Source of the DNA: Chloroflexota bacterium
Lineage (GTDB): Bacteria > Chloroflexota > Dehalococcoidia > Lucifugimonadales > UBA1127
Direction of reading: 5' to 3'
NCBI GenBank assembly: GCA_026713825.1
Contig: JAPONS010000048.1
Location: forward strand, 1-63,943
Length of the DNA stretch: 63,943 nucleotides
This document shows positions 1-17,921 of this stretch, in pieces (positions within the stretch are counted from its first letter, which is position 1; each line of letters begins with the position of its first letter). Under the pieces are notes generated by a model. The model was not told where the DNA came from. It saw nothing but the letters and a program-made list of their open reading frames with translations, and searched no databases. Position numbers and translations under genes: made by a program.

Positions 1-9758
<9,758 letters not shown>

Positions 9759-9785
9759 ACCCCACCCAGGACGCCTTTAAATGCC

Positions 9786-9794
9786 AGTATACCA
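9786..9794 (-). promoter_or_regulatory. Extended -10 promoter of the PKS gene
   Basis: The minus strand reads TGGTATACT, an extended -10 (TGnTATACT). No good -35 hexamer sits 17 bases upstream, which is usual for extended -10 promoters. The predicted start of transcription is about 20 bases ahead of the GTG start, so the PKS can be transcribed apart from the permease gene. Confidence 0.5.
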
Positions 9795-9855
9795 ACGTAA
9801 GACACACAAATAGCATGTCTCTGGTGTCAGTTGCGGGACAAAGAGGTGAGGTGGT

Positions 9856-11628
9856 CTAAGGCTTTGGCGGCGCCACCCTCAGTGAGATGATCTCCGTTTC
9901 GAAGTACTGCCGGTGGCTCACCGACGCCGCGTAGTGCCGCATGAGCCTCAGCGAGGCGTCGCGCTCAAAGGCAGTCTCAATATCGAGCGACCCCAGCTCC
10001 GTCTCCCCCGGTAGCGGCTGGGAGAGCAGCGAGACCCGGTCCTCGATGTTCTCCGCGCCGCCGGACACGCAGATGAACTCCAGTTCCGCCACGGGACCCA
10101 CGCTGCCGATGTCCACCACCAGCCGCCGCGGCCTCCCTCCGTCGTCGCCCTCGTGCCCCTCCTGCAGGACGAGCATCGTCTCCTCCGTGACCGCCTGCAG
10201 CCGCGCCGCCATCTCCGGGCTCCAGCCGTGGCGAGAAGCGAATGCCTGCAGGAAGTCGTTGACCCTGGGGAGCTCGTCCATGCGCATGTCAACCTGGAGT
10301 CGGCTCCGGCGCTGCCGCCTGAACTCGGCGAAGATCGTCAGCAGGACCAGCACGAGCCCGCCGCCGGTCAGCGCCTTCTGCAGTACCGCCTCCCATAGGT
10401 CATCAATCGGCAGCGGCAACAGCCCCGTCTGCAGCCCCATTCCCACCACCAGCGCCGTCCCGATCACCAGGCTCGTCCGGTAGTCGGGCGCGTCTTGGAT
10501 GACCAGCCTCATCCCCTCGACCATGAGCGGCCCCATCAGCAGGATCATGTACACGGCAATCACAGTGTCGGGGATCCCCAGCAGCAGGCTCCACAGCTTC
10601 GGGAAGAACGCTGCGGCCACAATGAGCGCGCCCGTCGCGACGGCCACCTGCCGGGAGGCGCACCCCGTCTGCTGTACGAATGTGACGCCCCGCGGGCTTG
10701 TGGTGATGGGCATGATCCCGGCTATTCCCGACGCGACGTTCGCCACCCCCGTCATCCCCGCCGCGCCCTGCACCCGCCGGAAGTCCATCGCCCGCGGCGT
10801 CCGCCATGAGACCCGCTGCGTGGACAGAGCGATGGAGTTGCCCTGCAGCACGATGACTGTCGAGAGGAACAGGAACACCGGGAGCAGCGCCCAGAATGTC
10901 GCGTCAAAGCGCAGTCCCAGGCCCGGCCAGCCCCCCAGCGGGAACCCGGCGATGGCCGCTTCCCTGGCGGGCTCGAAGTCGTAGATGCCGAAGAAAACGG
11001 CCGTGATTGAGCCCGCAACGATGCCGATGATCGAGGCCCACACCCGCCACCCTGCCGATCCACGAACAAGCAGCCCAAGAATGACCGCGAAGGTCACCAG
11101 GATGCACACCGGCCCCGCCGCCTCATGCGCCCCCTCCGGCACGCTGTTCAGGTTGCGGAACAGCACCGGCACCAACGTGATCAAGAGCAGGATCAGGATG
11201 GCCCCGCTGACCGCCGGCGTGATGACGCGCCGCAGCAGCGACATCCGCAGCGACACTGCGATCTGGAACACCCCTGACACCAGCAGCAGCGCCGCAAGCG
11301 TCCCCGTCCCGCCCTCCTGCAACGCAAGGATGCAGAAAGGAATGGTCGTGGGCGAGGGGTACGGCACGACGAACAGCCCCGCGCCCATCGGCCCCACCCG
11401 GAACGCCTGCACGATGGTCGCCGCTCCGTTGACGACGAGCATGGCGAACACCGCCCACGCGGAGAACTCGTCGGAACTGTCGGCCGCCTGCGCCAGCAGG
11501 ATCGGGATCAGCGCTATCGGGGCCGTCGCCAGCAGCGCCGACTGCACGCCCAGCCCCAGCGCCACCAGGGACGGCGGCTGTTCGTCGACCTCGTATCTCG
11601 GGAAGGAGGAGGTTGCTTCGGTGGTCAT
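9856..11628 (-). CDS. NCS2-type (xanthine/uracil) permease with extra C-terminal soluble domain
   Basis: 590 residues. About residues 20-415 are a nucleobase:cation symporter-2-like membrane domain with many hydrophobic segments; MPITTSPRGVTFVQQTG matches the conserved loop region of NCS2 carriers, and substrates would be purines or pyrimidines taken up with H+ or Na+. After a basic stretch (FRRQRRSRLQ) about 160 soluble residues follow (DELPRVNDFLQAFASRHGW, LQAVTEETMLVLQEG), with the spacing of an RsbW/SpoIIAB-like GHKL ATPase domain but no clear N-box Asn. NCS2 proteins usually end near 430-460 residues, so the tail is unusual. The gene lies 97 bases upstream of the PKS on the same strand; a link between them is not shown. 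Confidence 0.8.
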   Translation of the reverse strand: MTTEATSSFPRYEVDEQPPSLVALGLGVQSALLATAPIALIPILLAQAADSSDEFSAWAVFAMLVVNGAATIVQAFRVGPMGAGLFVVPYPSPTTIPFCILALQEGGTGTLAALLLVSGVFQIAVSLRMSLLRRVITPAVSGAILILLLITLVPVLFRNLNSVPEGAHEAAGPVCILVTFAVILGLLVRGSAGWRVWASIIGIVAGSITAVFFGIYDFEPAREAAIAGFPLGGWPGLGLRFDATFWALLPVFLFLSTVIVLQGNSIALSTQRVSWRTPRAMDFRRVQGAAGMTGVANVASGIAGIMPITTSPRGVTFVQQTGCASRQVAVATGALIVAAAFFPKLWSLLLGIPDTVIAVYMILLMGPLMVEGMRLVIQDAPDYRTSLVIGTALVVGMGLQTGLLPLPIDDLWEAVLQKALTGGGLVLVLLTIFAEFRRQRRSRLQVDMRMDELPRVNDFLQAFASRHGWSPEMAARLQAVTEETMLVLQEGHEGDDGGRPRRLVVDIGSVGPVAELEFICVSGGAENIEDRVSLLSQPLPGETELGSLDIETAFERDASLRLMRHYAASVSHRQYFETEIISLRVAPPKP

Positions 11629-12063
11629 GCACGGACGGCGGCTGGATGCTCAATGGAAACCGGCCGCCTACTCCCTTTGCGCAGAGTTCGCCCCGACGCC
11701 GCATGCCTGGGGTACGACTTGGACATATACGTGGGCAGCGGCACGAGACACCGTGCGATTATAATGCACTCCTTTCCCTCCAACCAAACCGCCGGCTGCA
11801 CGAGACGCAGTTCGTTCGAGGCGCGCTCGAGGCGTTGCACGGGGCATCCAACTGAAGCCGCACACCTGTCAGCGCCCCTTCCTCGCTGCCCTCATCCTGT
11901 CCTTGGAACAATGCCGGTTGGTGGGCGGGAGAAGTGGAGCAATGATAAGATTGGGCCAAACAGGCCGCTCCTCCAGCTGTAAAGGCGGGTTGAATGACGC
12001 TTGTTGGAGCTGTCCAGCGCTGCGATCGAAGTGCCAGAGCGGGGAACTCTAAGGAGGCGCCAG
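11629..12063. other. Intergenic region between divergent permease and dioxygenase genes
   Basis: About 435 bases without a convincing gene. A minus-strand TATAAT (11758-11763) with TTGGTT 18 bases upstream (11782-11787) may drive the permease. No clear promoter is seen for the dioxygenase pair on the plus strand; only its AAGGAGG ribosome site at 12051-12057 is clear. Short ORFs in all frames look random. Confidence 0.5.
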
Positions 12064-13368
12064 GTGGAGACGAAAGACTTGATCATTGATGATGCCGACA
12101 GGGGCATATTTCGCTACCATCGCTCTTCCTTGACCTCGCCTGGCGTCCTTGAGTTGGAGAAGGAGCGCATATTCGATCGGTGCTGGCTGTACTTGGGACA
12201 CGAGTCGGAGGTGGAAAAGCCGGGTGACTACCGCCGGCGGAACGTGGCGGGGCGTCCGCTGTTTTTTGTCAGGGGTGAAGACGGCCGGGTAAGGGTGTTC
12301 CTGAACAGCTGCCCGCACCGCGGCGCCGTGCTATGCCGCCGGGATGAGGGCAACGCCAAAGTATTTCAGTGCTTCTACCATGCCTGGACCTTTGGCATCA
12401 ATGGAGAATTGGCCGGTTTTCCTGACAGGGAGGGCTATAGCGATCAGTTCGACTGGACCACGATGGGGTTGGTTTCTCCACCCCGTGTCGACAGCTACCG
12501 TGGCTTCTACTTTGTCAGCTTCAACCGACACGTTGAAGACCTTGAGACCTTCCTCGCCGGCGCCAAGGAATACATTGATATCATAGCCGATCAGTCAGAA
12601 GACGGCATGAGAGTAAGTAGTGGTTCTCACCAGTACTCCGTACAGTCAAATTGGAAACTGATGACTGAGAACGGCATCGACGGCTATCACCTTCTGCCGT
12701 TGCACAGATCCTACTTTGAGTACGTTTTCAATCTGGCCAGAGAGGTGCCGGGAGCAAGTTTGCTGGAAGATTGGGAGCCCGGAGGGGTCTTGTCTTTGGG
12801 GAACGGCCATGCAGTCGCGATTAGTGGTGGCTCGGCTGGCCGAACCGTTGCCCACTGGCACCCCCTCTTGGGTGAAGACACAAAGGAAGAGGTCACACGC
12901 ATCCGGGAGCGGCTGGTTGAGCGGTTCGGAGAGGAGCGGGCCTATCGAATAGCCGACTATAACCGGTTCATTTTGATCTACCCAAACTTGTTCATCTATG
13001 ACTTTATATATACCACCATCAAAGTCCACTGGCCTACTGCGCCAGACAGGTCGGAAGTAACTGGCTGGAGCCTCGTCCCCAGTGAGCATAGTTCGAACTT
13101 GCTGGCTCGCCGGCTGGACAACTTCCTCACTCTCGCGGGTCCAGGAGGTTTCGCCATTCCAGATGACATAGAAGCGGCTGAATCGTGCCAGGCCGGCATT
13201 CAGGCCGGTGGACCGGAATGGTCGGATGTCTCTCGGGGCATGCACCGCCAGGACTCGACTTCCGATGAGTTGCAAATGCGGACTTTCTGGCGGCAATGGC
13301 ACGGTCATCTGACGGGACGGGATAAGGTCGAGACGGCAGACCGGGTCCCGCAAAAGGCGGGTGATTGA
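12064..13368 (+). CDS. Ring-hydroxylating dioxygenase alpha subunit (Rieske, non-heme iron)
   Basis: 434 residues starting at GTG 12064, chosen because AAGGAGG lies 6 bases upstream. The Rieske [2Fe-2S] site is C83-P-H85-R-G and C103-F-Y-H106-A-W. The mononuclear iron site is in NGIDGYHLLPLH (H209, H214), with a candidate Asp in PDDIEAAE near the C-terminus. The family adds dioxygen to aromatic rings using electrons from a reductase/ferredoxin, which is not encoded nearby. The beta subunit follows after 3 bases. The pair is clearly AT-richer than its neighbours (for example a TTTATATATA run near 13004), which suggests recent acquisition. The substrate cannot be told. Confidence 0.92.
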   Translation: METKDLIIDDADRGIFRYHRSSLTSPGVLELEKERIFDRCWLYLGHESEVEKPGDYRRRNVAGRPLFFVRGEDGRVRVFLNSCPHRGAVLCRRDEGNAKVFQCFYHAWTFGINGELAGFPDREGYSDQFDWTTMGLVSPPRVDSYRGFYFVSFNRHVEDLETFLAGAKEYIDIIADQSEDGMRVSSGSHQYSVQSNWKLMTENGIDGYHLLPLHRSYFEYVFNLAREVPGASLLEDWEPGGVLSLGNGHAVAISGGSAGRTVAHWHPLLGEDTKEEVTRIRERLVERFGEERAYRIADYNRFILIYPNLFIYDFIYTTIKVHWPTAPDRSEVTGWSLVPSEHSSNLLARRLDNFLTLAGPGGFAIPDDIEAAESCQAGIQAGGPEWSDVSRGMHRQDSTSDELQMRTFWRQWHGHLTGRDKVETADRVPQKAGD

Positions 13369-13371
13369 GAC

Positions 13372-13866
13372 ATGCAGATAAGCCAACCCCGCTCTCTTAG
13401 AGAAGAGGTTGAGGATTTCCTCTACGAGGAAGCGGCGCTGTTGGACGAATGGCGCCTTGATGAGTGGGCCGCCCTCTTTACTGAGGATGCCAGATACGTG
13501 GTCCCTACCACTGACCTGCCCGAAGGAGACCCCTATCGGAACGTGGCCTTCATCAACGACGACATTGTGCGCCTCCGGGCCAGGGTCAGGCGCTTGAAGA
13601 GTCGCCACGCCCACCGGGAGAGTCCCTCGTCGCGCACCCGTCGCTTCATCAGCAATGTCCGGGTCAAAGAGACCGAAGACAACGATCTGGCGGTGACTGC
13701 CAACGCCCTCGTGTACCGGTTCCGCGACGGTGAGGACGCCCCCTTCGTGGGCCACTTCGAGTACAGGCTGAAGCGCGTCGACGGCGGGTTCAAGATCAGC
13801 TACCGGCGTGCGGTGCTGGACCATGAGTCGCTAACGCACCACGGGGCGGTAAGCATCATCTTCTAG
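13372..13866 (+). CDS. Ring-hydroxylating dioxygenase beta subunit
   Basis: 164 residues, the usual length for the small structural subunit (SnoaL/NTF2-like fold) of three-component aromatic dioxygenases. Typical stretches are EVEDFLYEEAALLDEW, LFTEDARYVVPTTD, SSRTRRFISNVRV and a C-terminal YRRAVLDHESL. It forms the alpha3beta3 oxygenase with the preceding gene, 3 bases away, and is probably cotranscribed. Its AT-richer composition matches the alpha gene rather than the surroundings. Downstream, GGCCC-GCATTAT-GGGGCC may be a weak terminator. Confidence 0.9.
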   Translation: MQISQPRSLREEVEDFLYEEAALLDEWRLDEWAALFTEDARYVVPTTDLPEGDPYRNVAFINDDIVRLRARVRRLKSRHAHRESPSSRTRRFISNVRVKETEDNDLAVTANALVYRFRDGEDAPFVGHFEYRLKRVDGGFKISYRRAVLDHESLTHHGAVSIIF

Positions 13867-14028
13867 GGAAACACAAGGCCCGCATTATGGGGCCGGTCGC
13901 CATGGTCCTTTTGGGCGCCGTCCACGTTTAGAAGAGACGGGTCGCAGCCATGTACTGGCTGGACAGTGGAAGGGTGAACTCCATTCTCGGCTGTTGTGGG
14001 AATGAGCGTGGGAAATTCAACCATTTGC

Positions 14029-14037
14029 TGCTATAAT
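14029..14037 (+). promoter_or_regulatory. Extended -10 promoter of the tRNA-Arg/tRNA-Trp pair
   Basis: TGCTATAAT is a perfect extended -10 (TGnTATAAT) 34 bases before the tRNA-Arg gene. No strong -35 is visible. Confidence 0.6.
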
Positions 14038-14071
14038 CGTATTTGCTTCTGACTCCCCCTATCTCCACCAG

Positions 14072-14147
14072 GCCCCTGTAGCTCAGAGGATAGAGCGCCT
14101 CCGTCCTAAGGAGGGCGTCGGGGGTTCGAGTCCCTCCAGGGGCGCCA
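14072..14147 (+). tRNA. tRNA-Arg (anticodon CCU)
   Basis: A full cloverleaf can be drawn: 7-base acceptor GCCCCTG/CAGGGGC, D stem GCTC/GAGC, anticodon stem CCTCC/GGAGG with loop GTCCTAA (anticodon CCT), T arm GGGGG-TTCGAGT-CCCTC. The CCA end is encoded. It reads the AGG codon. Confidence 0.95.
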
Positions 14148-14157
14148 TTGCCATCGC

Positions 14158-14234
14158 AGGAGCGTAGCTCAGCCTGGTAGAGCAGCGGTCTCCAAAACCG
14201 CCGGTCCGGGGTTCGAATCCTCGCGCTCCTGCCA
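14158..14234 (+). tRNA. tRNA-Trp (anticodon CCA)
   Basis: Cloverleaf with acceptor AGGAGCG/CGCTCCT, D stem GCTC/GAGC, anticodon stem GCGGT/ACCGC with loop CTCCAAA (anticodon CCA), T loop TTCGAAT and an encoded CCA end. It lies 10 bases after tRNA-Arg and is probably cotranscribed. Confidence 0.95.
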
Positions 14235-14246
14235 ACGACACTCGTT

Positions 14247-14273
14247 AAGAGGGCCGGCATCGCTGGCCCTCTT
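14247..14273 (+). terminator. Terminator of the tRNA-Arg/Trp unit
   Basis: A perfect 9-base-pair stem AAGAGGGCC/GGCCCTCTT with a 9-base loop lies 12 bases after tRNA-Trp and is followed by TGCTTTGC. Confidence 0.65.
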
Positions 14274-14411
14274 GCTTTGCCCGTCCGTCGGGCCGCCGTG
14301 TCCGCAAGCTTGAGATTCAGGCGCAACGGTTGCCATGCGTGCCCGAATATACATAAGCGGCAATGTGGCGTATGATGAGCGCGCGCCGGCGAGCGCGGAA
14401 AGGGGGCCCAT

Positions 14412-14705
14412 ATGTGGCCTTTTGACGGAGGGTCCAGCGGGAAAGCAGTGAGTCGGGAGATGCGAATCGAGTTGGCAACGCAGTGTGGTATTCCATACCC
14501 GGACTCGGAACACCTGCTGTCGGTTTCCCAGGGCGGCAAGCTGGCGGGCAGGAAGATAAGGAACTTCCGCGTATTTGCCCCCACCGGTGTCTCGGCCGAT
14601 GACGGCCGCGGCTACGCAGACGTGACGGGTGACACCATTCTCTATGACGGCATCATAGAAAAGGACGGCGTCATCACCCTCAACAAGGGCCGCAAGATGC
14701 GGTAG
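14412..14705 (+). CDS. Small hypothetical protein (97 aa)
   Basis: 97 residues starting at ATG 14412 after an AAAGGGGG-type ribosome site. It is soluble and mixed in charge, with no signal peptide and no family I recognise. A glycine-rich start (FDGGSSGK) and a basic end (LNKGRKMR) are visible. It lies between the tRNA terminator and a beta-propeller lipoprotein gene that begins 14 bases later, so the two may be cotranscribed. Composition and ribosome site support a real gene; function unknown. Confidence 0.55.
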   Translation: MWPFDGGSSGKAVSREMRIELATQCGIPYPDSEHLLSVSQGGKLAGRKIRNFRVFAPTGVSADDGRGYADVTGDTILYDGIIEKDGVITLNKGRKMR

Positions 14706-14718
14706 GCTCGGCTCTGCC

Positions 14719-16128
14719 GTGTTTTGCATAGGCGCTCTCTCCGCCGCCTCGCGCGGCGCTGGGCGTAGGTCGCTCTCCCGAACGCCCGGCGATGGTTCAG
14801 CCAGGCCCAATCGATGCCGTCTGTCGTTTGCCGTCCTGATCGCCTTCCTGGCGGTTGCCCTGCTGACCGTGTGCGGTGACTCGACCTCCGATGTCGCAGC
14901 GGTCCCCACGCCAACCCCTCAACCGGCTGTCGACCTCATCGCCTACGTCGGCGAAGACGGCAACGTCTACACGGTGAAGGGTGACGGCACGCTTCGCGAA
15001 CAGGTCACGCGCCTCGGCTCCGGCCCCGTCGCGAGTCTTGCGGTTGCTGGCCTCGCCCAAGCCCGTCCCTCCTCCTACTACGCATGGCCCGCGTGGTCGC
15101 CCGACGGCGCGCGGCTGGCCGTTTCCCGCGTCATAGTCGAAGGCTCGACGCTGGACGGCGTCGACCTCCGAGTGATTGATTTGGCGTCTGGCCAGGACAC
15201 CGTCGTGTTTGCCAACAACCCCCTTAACGTCGGCTACGTCGCGCAGCGTGCCCCGCACTACCCCTACTGGAGCCCCGGCGGCGAGCGCATCGGCTTCCTC
15301 GCGTCCGGGGCGTCCGGGCTGACGCTGTACACGGCCAGCGCGGACGGCGAAGGCGGTGCGGAGGAGGTCGTCTCCGGCGCGCCGCTCTACTTCATCTGGT
15401 CCCCCTCCGGCGACGGCGCCCTCCTGCATGTGCGGGACCGACTGCTCACTGCCGAGGGATCGGATGCGTTGGACACTTCCGTGTTGTCGGTCGGCGGCCT
15501 CGCTTTTCGCGCTCCCGGCCTCTCCCACGACGGCGAGCGCATGGCCTACGTCGGCGCCACCTCCTCCGGCGGCCTCGCGTTGCACACGGCGACGTCCGAC
15601 GGCGTCGGTGCGAGCGCCCTGACCGAGGCAGAGGGACTGCGGGCATTCCTCTGGTCGCCTACCGAACGCCACATCGCCGTCTCGAACGACCTGCTGCCGG
15701 GACTCGCCCTGTATGACGGGTTCAGCGTTCTGGACACAGGGTCCGGCGATGAGCTCCTCGCGGTGACCGACCGGACCTTGTCCTTTGTGTGGTCGCCGGA
15801 CGGCTCTCGTCTGGCCTACGCCGCGCTCGACCCGAGCGAGGAGTGGCTGGCATGGAAAGTTGTCAGTCTTGACGGGTCGGAGCCCCGGGAGCTGGTGCGT
15901 TTCCTGCCCACCCAGGAGATGTTCATCTGGCTCAGCTACTTCGACCAGTATTCCCACTCCCACGGCGTCTGGTCCCCGGATGGCTCACATCTCGTCTTCG
16001 CCGGGCGAATACCGGAGCCCGACGGCGCCGTCCGTCCCCGGGACCAGGTCATCGTGCTGGACGCCGACGGCTTTGCGGAGCCAAGAGCCATCGCGGAAGG
16101 GACCGTCGCCTTCTGGTCCTGGCGCTAG
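14719..16128 (+). CDS. Secreted or lipid-anchored PD40/TolB-like beta-propeller protein
   Basis: 469 residues from GTG 14719; the true start may lie further in, since the hydrophobic leader (LSFAVLIAFLAVALLTVCG) begins near residue 35 and ends in a lipobox-like LTVC. Seven blade-type repeats carry the PD40 signature: AWPAWSPDGARLAVS, PYWSPGGERIGFLA, FIWSPSGDGALLHV, GLSHDGERMAYVG, FLWSPTERHIAVS, FVWSPDGSRLAYAA and GVWSPDGSHLVFAG. This points to a six- or seven-bladed propeller outside the cytoplasmic membrane, probably a binding protein. No catalytic domain is seen. Confidence 0.75.
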   Translation: MFCIGALSAASRGAGRRSLSRTPGDGSARPNRCRLSFAVLIAFLAVALLTVCGDSTSDVAAVPTPTPQPAVDLIAYVGEDGNVYTVKGDGTLREQVTRLGSGPVASLAVAGLAQARPSSYYAWPAWSPDGARLAVSRVIVEGSTLDGVDLRVIDLASGQDTVVFANNPLNVGYVAQRAPHYPYWSPGGERIGFLASGASGLTLYTASADGEGGAEEVVSGAPLYFIWSPSGDGALLHVRDRLLTAEGSDALDTSVLSVGGLAFRAPGLSHDGERMAYVGATSSGGLALHTATSDGVGASALTEAEGLRAFLWSPTERHIAVSNDLLPGLALYDGFSVLDTGSGDELLAVTDRTLSFVWSPDGSRLAYAALDPSEEWLAWKVVSLDGSEPRELVRFLPTQEMFIWLSYFDQYSHSHGVWSPDGSHLVFAGRIPEPDGAVRPRDQVIVLDADGFAEPRAIAEGTVAFWSWR

Positions 16129-16140
16129 GGAAACCTCTCC

Positions 16141-16785
16141 TCACTCCGCTACCTTCCGTGCTGAGACCACGTAGAGCGGGTCGGAGGCGCCTTTCGGCTG
16201 CGGGCTGATGTCCAGAACGCGAGGCTGCTCCCAACCCCCAGCCACCGCGAAGTACGCGGTGATGAGCTGTGCGTGCTCGTAGTCGTCCAGCGAGCGCCAG
16301 ATTGCCGTTGCCTTGGTCGGGAACATGCGGTTGGAATAGATGATGTGGAAGCTTCCCCGGTCCTCCAGCACGCGGTGCACCTCCCGAAAGATCTCCACCG
16401 GGTGCGTGATGTACTGAATCGAGACGGTGATGACCGCCGCGTGCAGCGAGTTGTCCCGGAACGGCAGCCCTCGCACCGTGTTGATGTCGGCGAGCACCCG
16501 GTCGTCGAGCTGCGGGTTCTCGGCCAGCTCCACGCCGTTCAGGCCCAGGCCGATGAGCCGCTCCCGCGCGAAGTCCGCCGGCAGGTGCGACCGCCAGCTG
16601 CTCATCAGGTCGAGGATGATGCCTTCCGACGGCAGGCTCGTGCCGAAATACTCCCCCACCGCCTCGATGGCCCGGTCGTCGATGTGCACGACGAGCCTCG
16701 GATCCCGGTAGAAGAGGACGTCCGGCGACTCGTCCTCGCGTCGGAAGTACTCTGGGCGAAACGGGCTGTCCGGTCCGGTGCTCAT
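16141..16785 (-). CDS. Class I SAM-dependent methyltransferase
   Basis: 214 residues from ATG 16785 (MSTGPDSPFRPEYFRRE); longer upstream readings lack support. Features of the type 11/25 fold are visible: GIILDLMSSWRSHLP (motif I, less glycine-rich than usual), VLADINTVRGLPFRDNSLHAAVITVSIQ (motifs II-III) and FREVHRVLEDRGSFHIIYSN. The substrate is unknown; small-molecule or quinone-type methylation is typical of such proteins. It converges with the beta-propeller gene, 12 bases apart. Confidence 0.75.
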   Translation of the reverse strand: MSTGPDSPFRPEYFRREDESPDVLFYRDPRLVVHIDDRAIEAVGEYFGTSLPSEGIILDLMSSWRSHLPADFARERLIGLGLNGVELAENPQLDDRVLADINTVRGLPFRDNSLHAAVITVSIQYITHPVEIFREVHRVLEDRGSFHIIYSNRMFPTKATAIWRSLDDYEHAQLITAYFAVAGGWEQPRVLDISPQPKGASDPLYVVSARKVAE

Positions 16786-16835
16786 GGCGGGGCCTATGCT
16801 ACCGTACACGGGCTGGTGCGCCAAGCCGTCGCACG

Positions 16836-16865
16836 TTGACAGAAATGGCCCGGGAGTGGGAAGAT
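16836..16865 (+). promoter_or_regulatory. Possible promoter of the Leu-Cys-Leu tRNA cluster
   Basis: TTGACA (16836-16841) is followed after 18 bases by GAAGAT (16860-16865), about 42 bases ahead of tRNA-Leu(GAG). The -35 is perfect, the -10 weak. Confidence 0.4.
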
Positions 16866-16907
16866 TGCATAGCTGACACCCTCATGGTTTGGCCTGTTTG
16901 TCGTTTG

Positions 16908-16992
16908 GCCCAGGTGGTGGAACTGGTAGACACGCGGTCTTGAGGGGGCCGTGGGGCAACCCGTGTGGGTTCGAGTCCCGCCCTGGGCACCA
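16908..16992 (+). tRNA. tRNA-Leu (anticodon GAG)
   Basis: 85 bases with a long variable arm (GTGGGGCAACCCGTG), as for class II tRNAs. Acceptor GCCCAGG/CCTGGGC, anticodon stem CGGTC/GGCCG with loop TTGAGGG (anticodon GAG), T loop TTCGAGT, encoded CCA. Confidence 0.93.
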
Positions 16993-17001
16993 CCATCACG
17001 A

Positions 17002-17077
17002 GGCGACGTAGCCAAGTGGTTAAGGCGAGGGTCTGCAAAACCCTTATTCGGCGGTTCGATTCCGCCCGTCGCCTCCA
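17002..17077 (+). tRNA. tRNA-Cys (anticodon GCA)
   Basis: Acceptor GGCGACG/CGTCGCC, anticodon loop TCTGCAAAA region with anticodon GCA, T arm GGCGG-TTCGATT-CCGCC, discriminator T and encoded CCA. It lies 9 bases after tRNA-Leu(GAG). This tRNA would be the sensor in the proposed cysteine attenuation at 49463-49572. Confidence 0.94.
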
Positions 17078-17145
17078 CATCTCCTCTCCGCACTGCTGCT
17101 CCCGATTGCGCCGACGCTGCAATGGCTGCAAACTGTATCCATAGC

Positions 17146-17231
17146 GCCGAGGTGGCGGAACGGTAGACGCGGCGGACTTAAAATCCGCTGCCCGAAAGGG
17201 CGTGTGGGTTCGACACCCTCCCTCGGCACCA
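17146..17231 (+). tRNA. tRNA-Leu (anticodon UAA)
   Basis: 86 bases, class II. Acceptor GCCGAGG/CCTCGGC, anticodon stem GCGGA/TCCGC with loop CTTAAAA (anticodon TAA), variable arm TGCCCGAAAGGGCGT, T loop TTCGACA, encoded CCA. Third member of the tRNA cluster. Confidence 0.94.
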
Positions 17232-17368
17232 CCGACGCTCTCGCACGGGGTTTCGCTCCAACACCCTGCACCCCACACACAGCAACAGCCCCACCCTTGT
17301 GACCCTGTGTTTCCTTCAGGGCAAATGGATGGGGCCGTCAACACGCCTTTGACTGGCGCTTCCGCCGC

Positions 17369-17587
17369 CTAGATCGCCGTAAGCCAGCCTTCTGGCGCAG
17401 ACTTCGGCTGAGAGTCTCCGTCGAGCCAGACCATGTACTCCATTGGGTCCCCCGGCTTCTTGACGCCCTCGAAGAAGTCGATCACCTTGAAGACATAGCC
17501 CGTCCGGTCGTAGAGCACACCGGGGGCCGGCGGGTCCTTGGCCTCCCGGTTGATCTTTATGCGTTGTCCTTCCGCAAACAGGGCCAT
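17369..17587 (-). CDS. Small hypothetical protein, SH3/KOW-like (72 aa)
   Basis: 72 residues from ATG 17587, with a strong ribosome site (AGGAGG, 5 bases before the start). It begins MALFAEGQRIKINREAKD and has beta-rich stretches (GYVFKVIDFFEGVKK, YMVWLDGDSQ), as expected for a small SH3- or KOW-like barrel. The next gene upstream (17658-17846) starts the same way (FEPGQRVRVKEAIG), so the two look like diverged paralogues. Function unknown. A longer open frame upstream of the ATG lacks support. Confidence 0.6.
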   Translation of the reverse strand: MALFAEGQRIKINREAKDPPAPGVLYDRTGYVFKVIDFFEGVKKPGDPMEYMVWLDGDSQPKSAPEGWLTAI

Positions 17588-17657
17588 GACAACCTCCTGA
17601 ATCGCATGAATGCGCGTCCGCCGCCGATGATGCCGGACGCGGTATTGGCTCCGTAAG

Positions 17658-17846
17658 CTATGCCGCCTCCAGGCAGTCCTCCGCGACGGCGTATGTACGG
17701 TTGGGCTCGTCGTCGAAGCGCACCAGCAGGCCCAGGTCCCGCGGCGCCGGCTCCACCACGACGGCCTCTCGGCCCGTCCAACTGTCCGGCAACTCACCAA
17801 TGGCTTCTTTGACGCGCACGCGCTGACCTGGTTCAAACGCAGGCAT
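17658..17846 (-). CDS. Small hypothetical protein, SH3/KOW-like (62 aa)
   Basis: 62 residues from ATG 17846, with GGAGGG 7 bases upstream. The sequence MPAFEPGQRVRVKEAIGEL followed by REAVVVEP and GLLVRFDDEPNRTYAV fits a small beta-barrel. It is related in layout to the protein 70 bases downstream; the pair may form one transcript ending at 17369. Function unknown. Confidence 0.6.
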   Translation of the reverse strand: MPAFEPGQRVRVKEAIGELPDSWTGREAVVVEPAPRDLGLLVRFDDEPNRTYAVAEDCLEAA

Positions 17847-17921
17847 GAAGTCCCTCCAAGTTGGACGTGATGGCAAAAATGTACACAACGCCACCATCGA
17901 CGGCAAGGGCTGCCCGTAATG

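Noticed and set aside
14072-14234. tRNA genes as an attachment site for an integrated element
   Set aside because: No duplicated tRNA 3' end, integrase or boundary was seen; only the base composition of the preceding gene pair is unusual.
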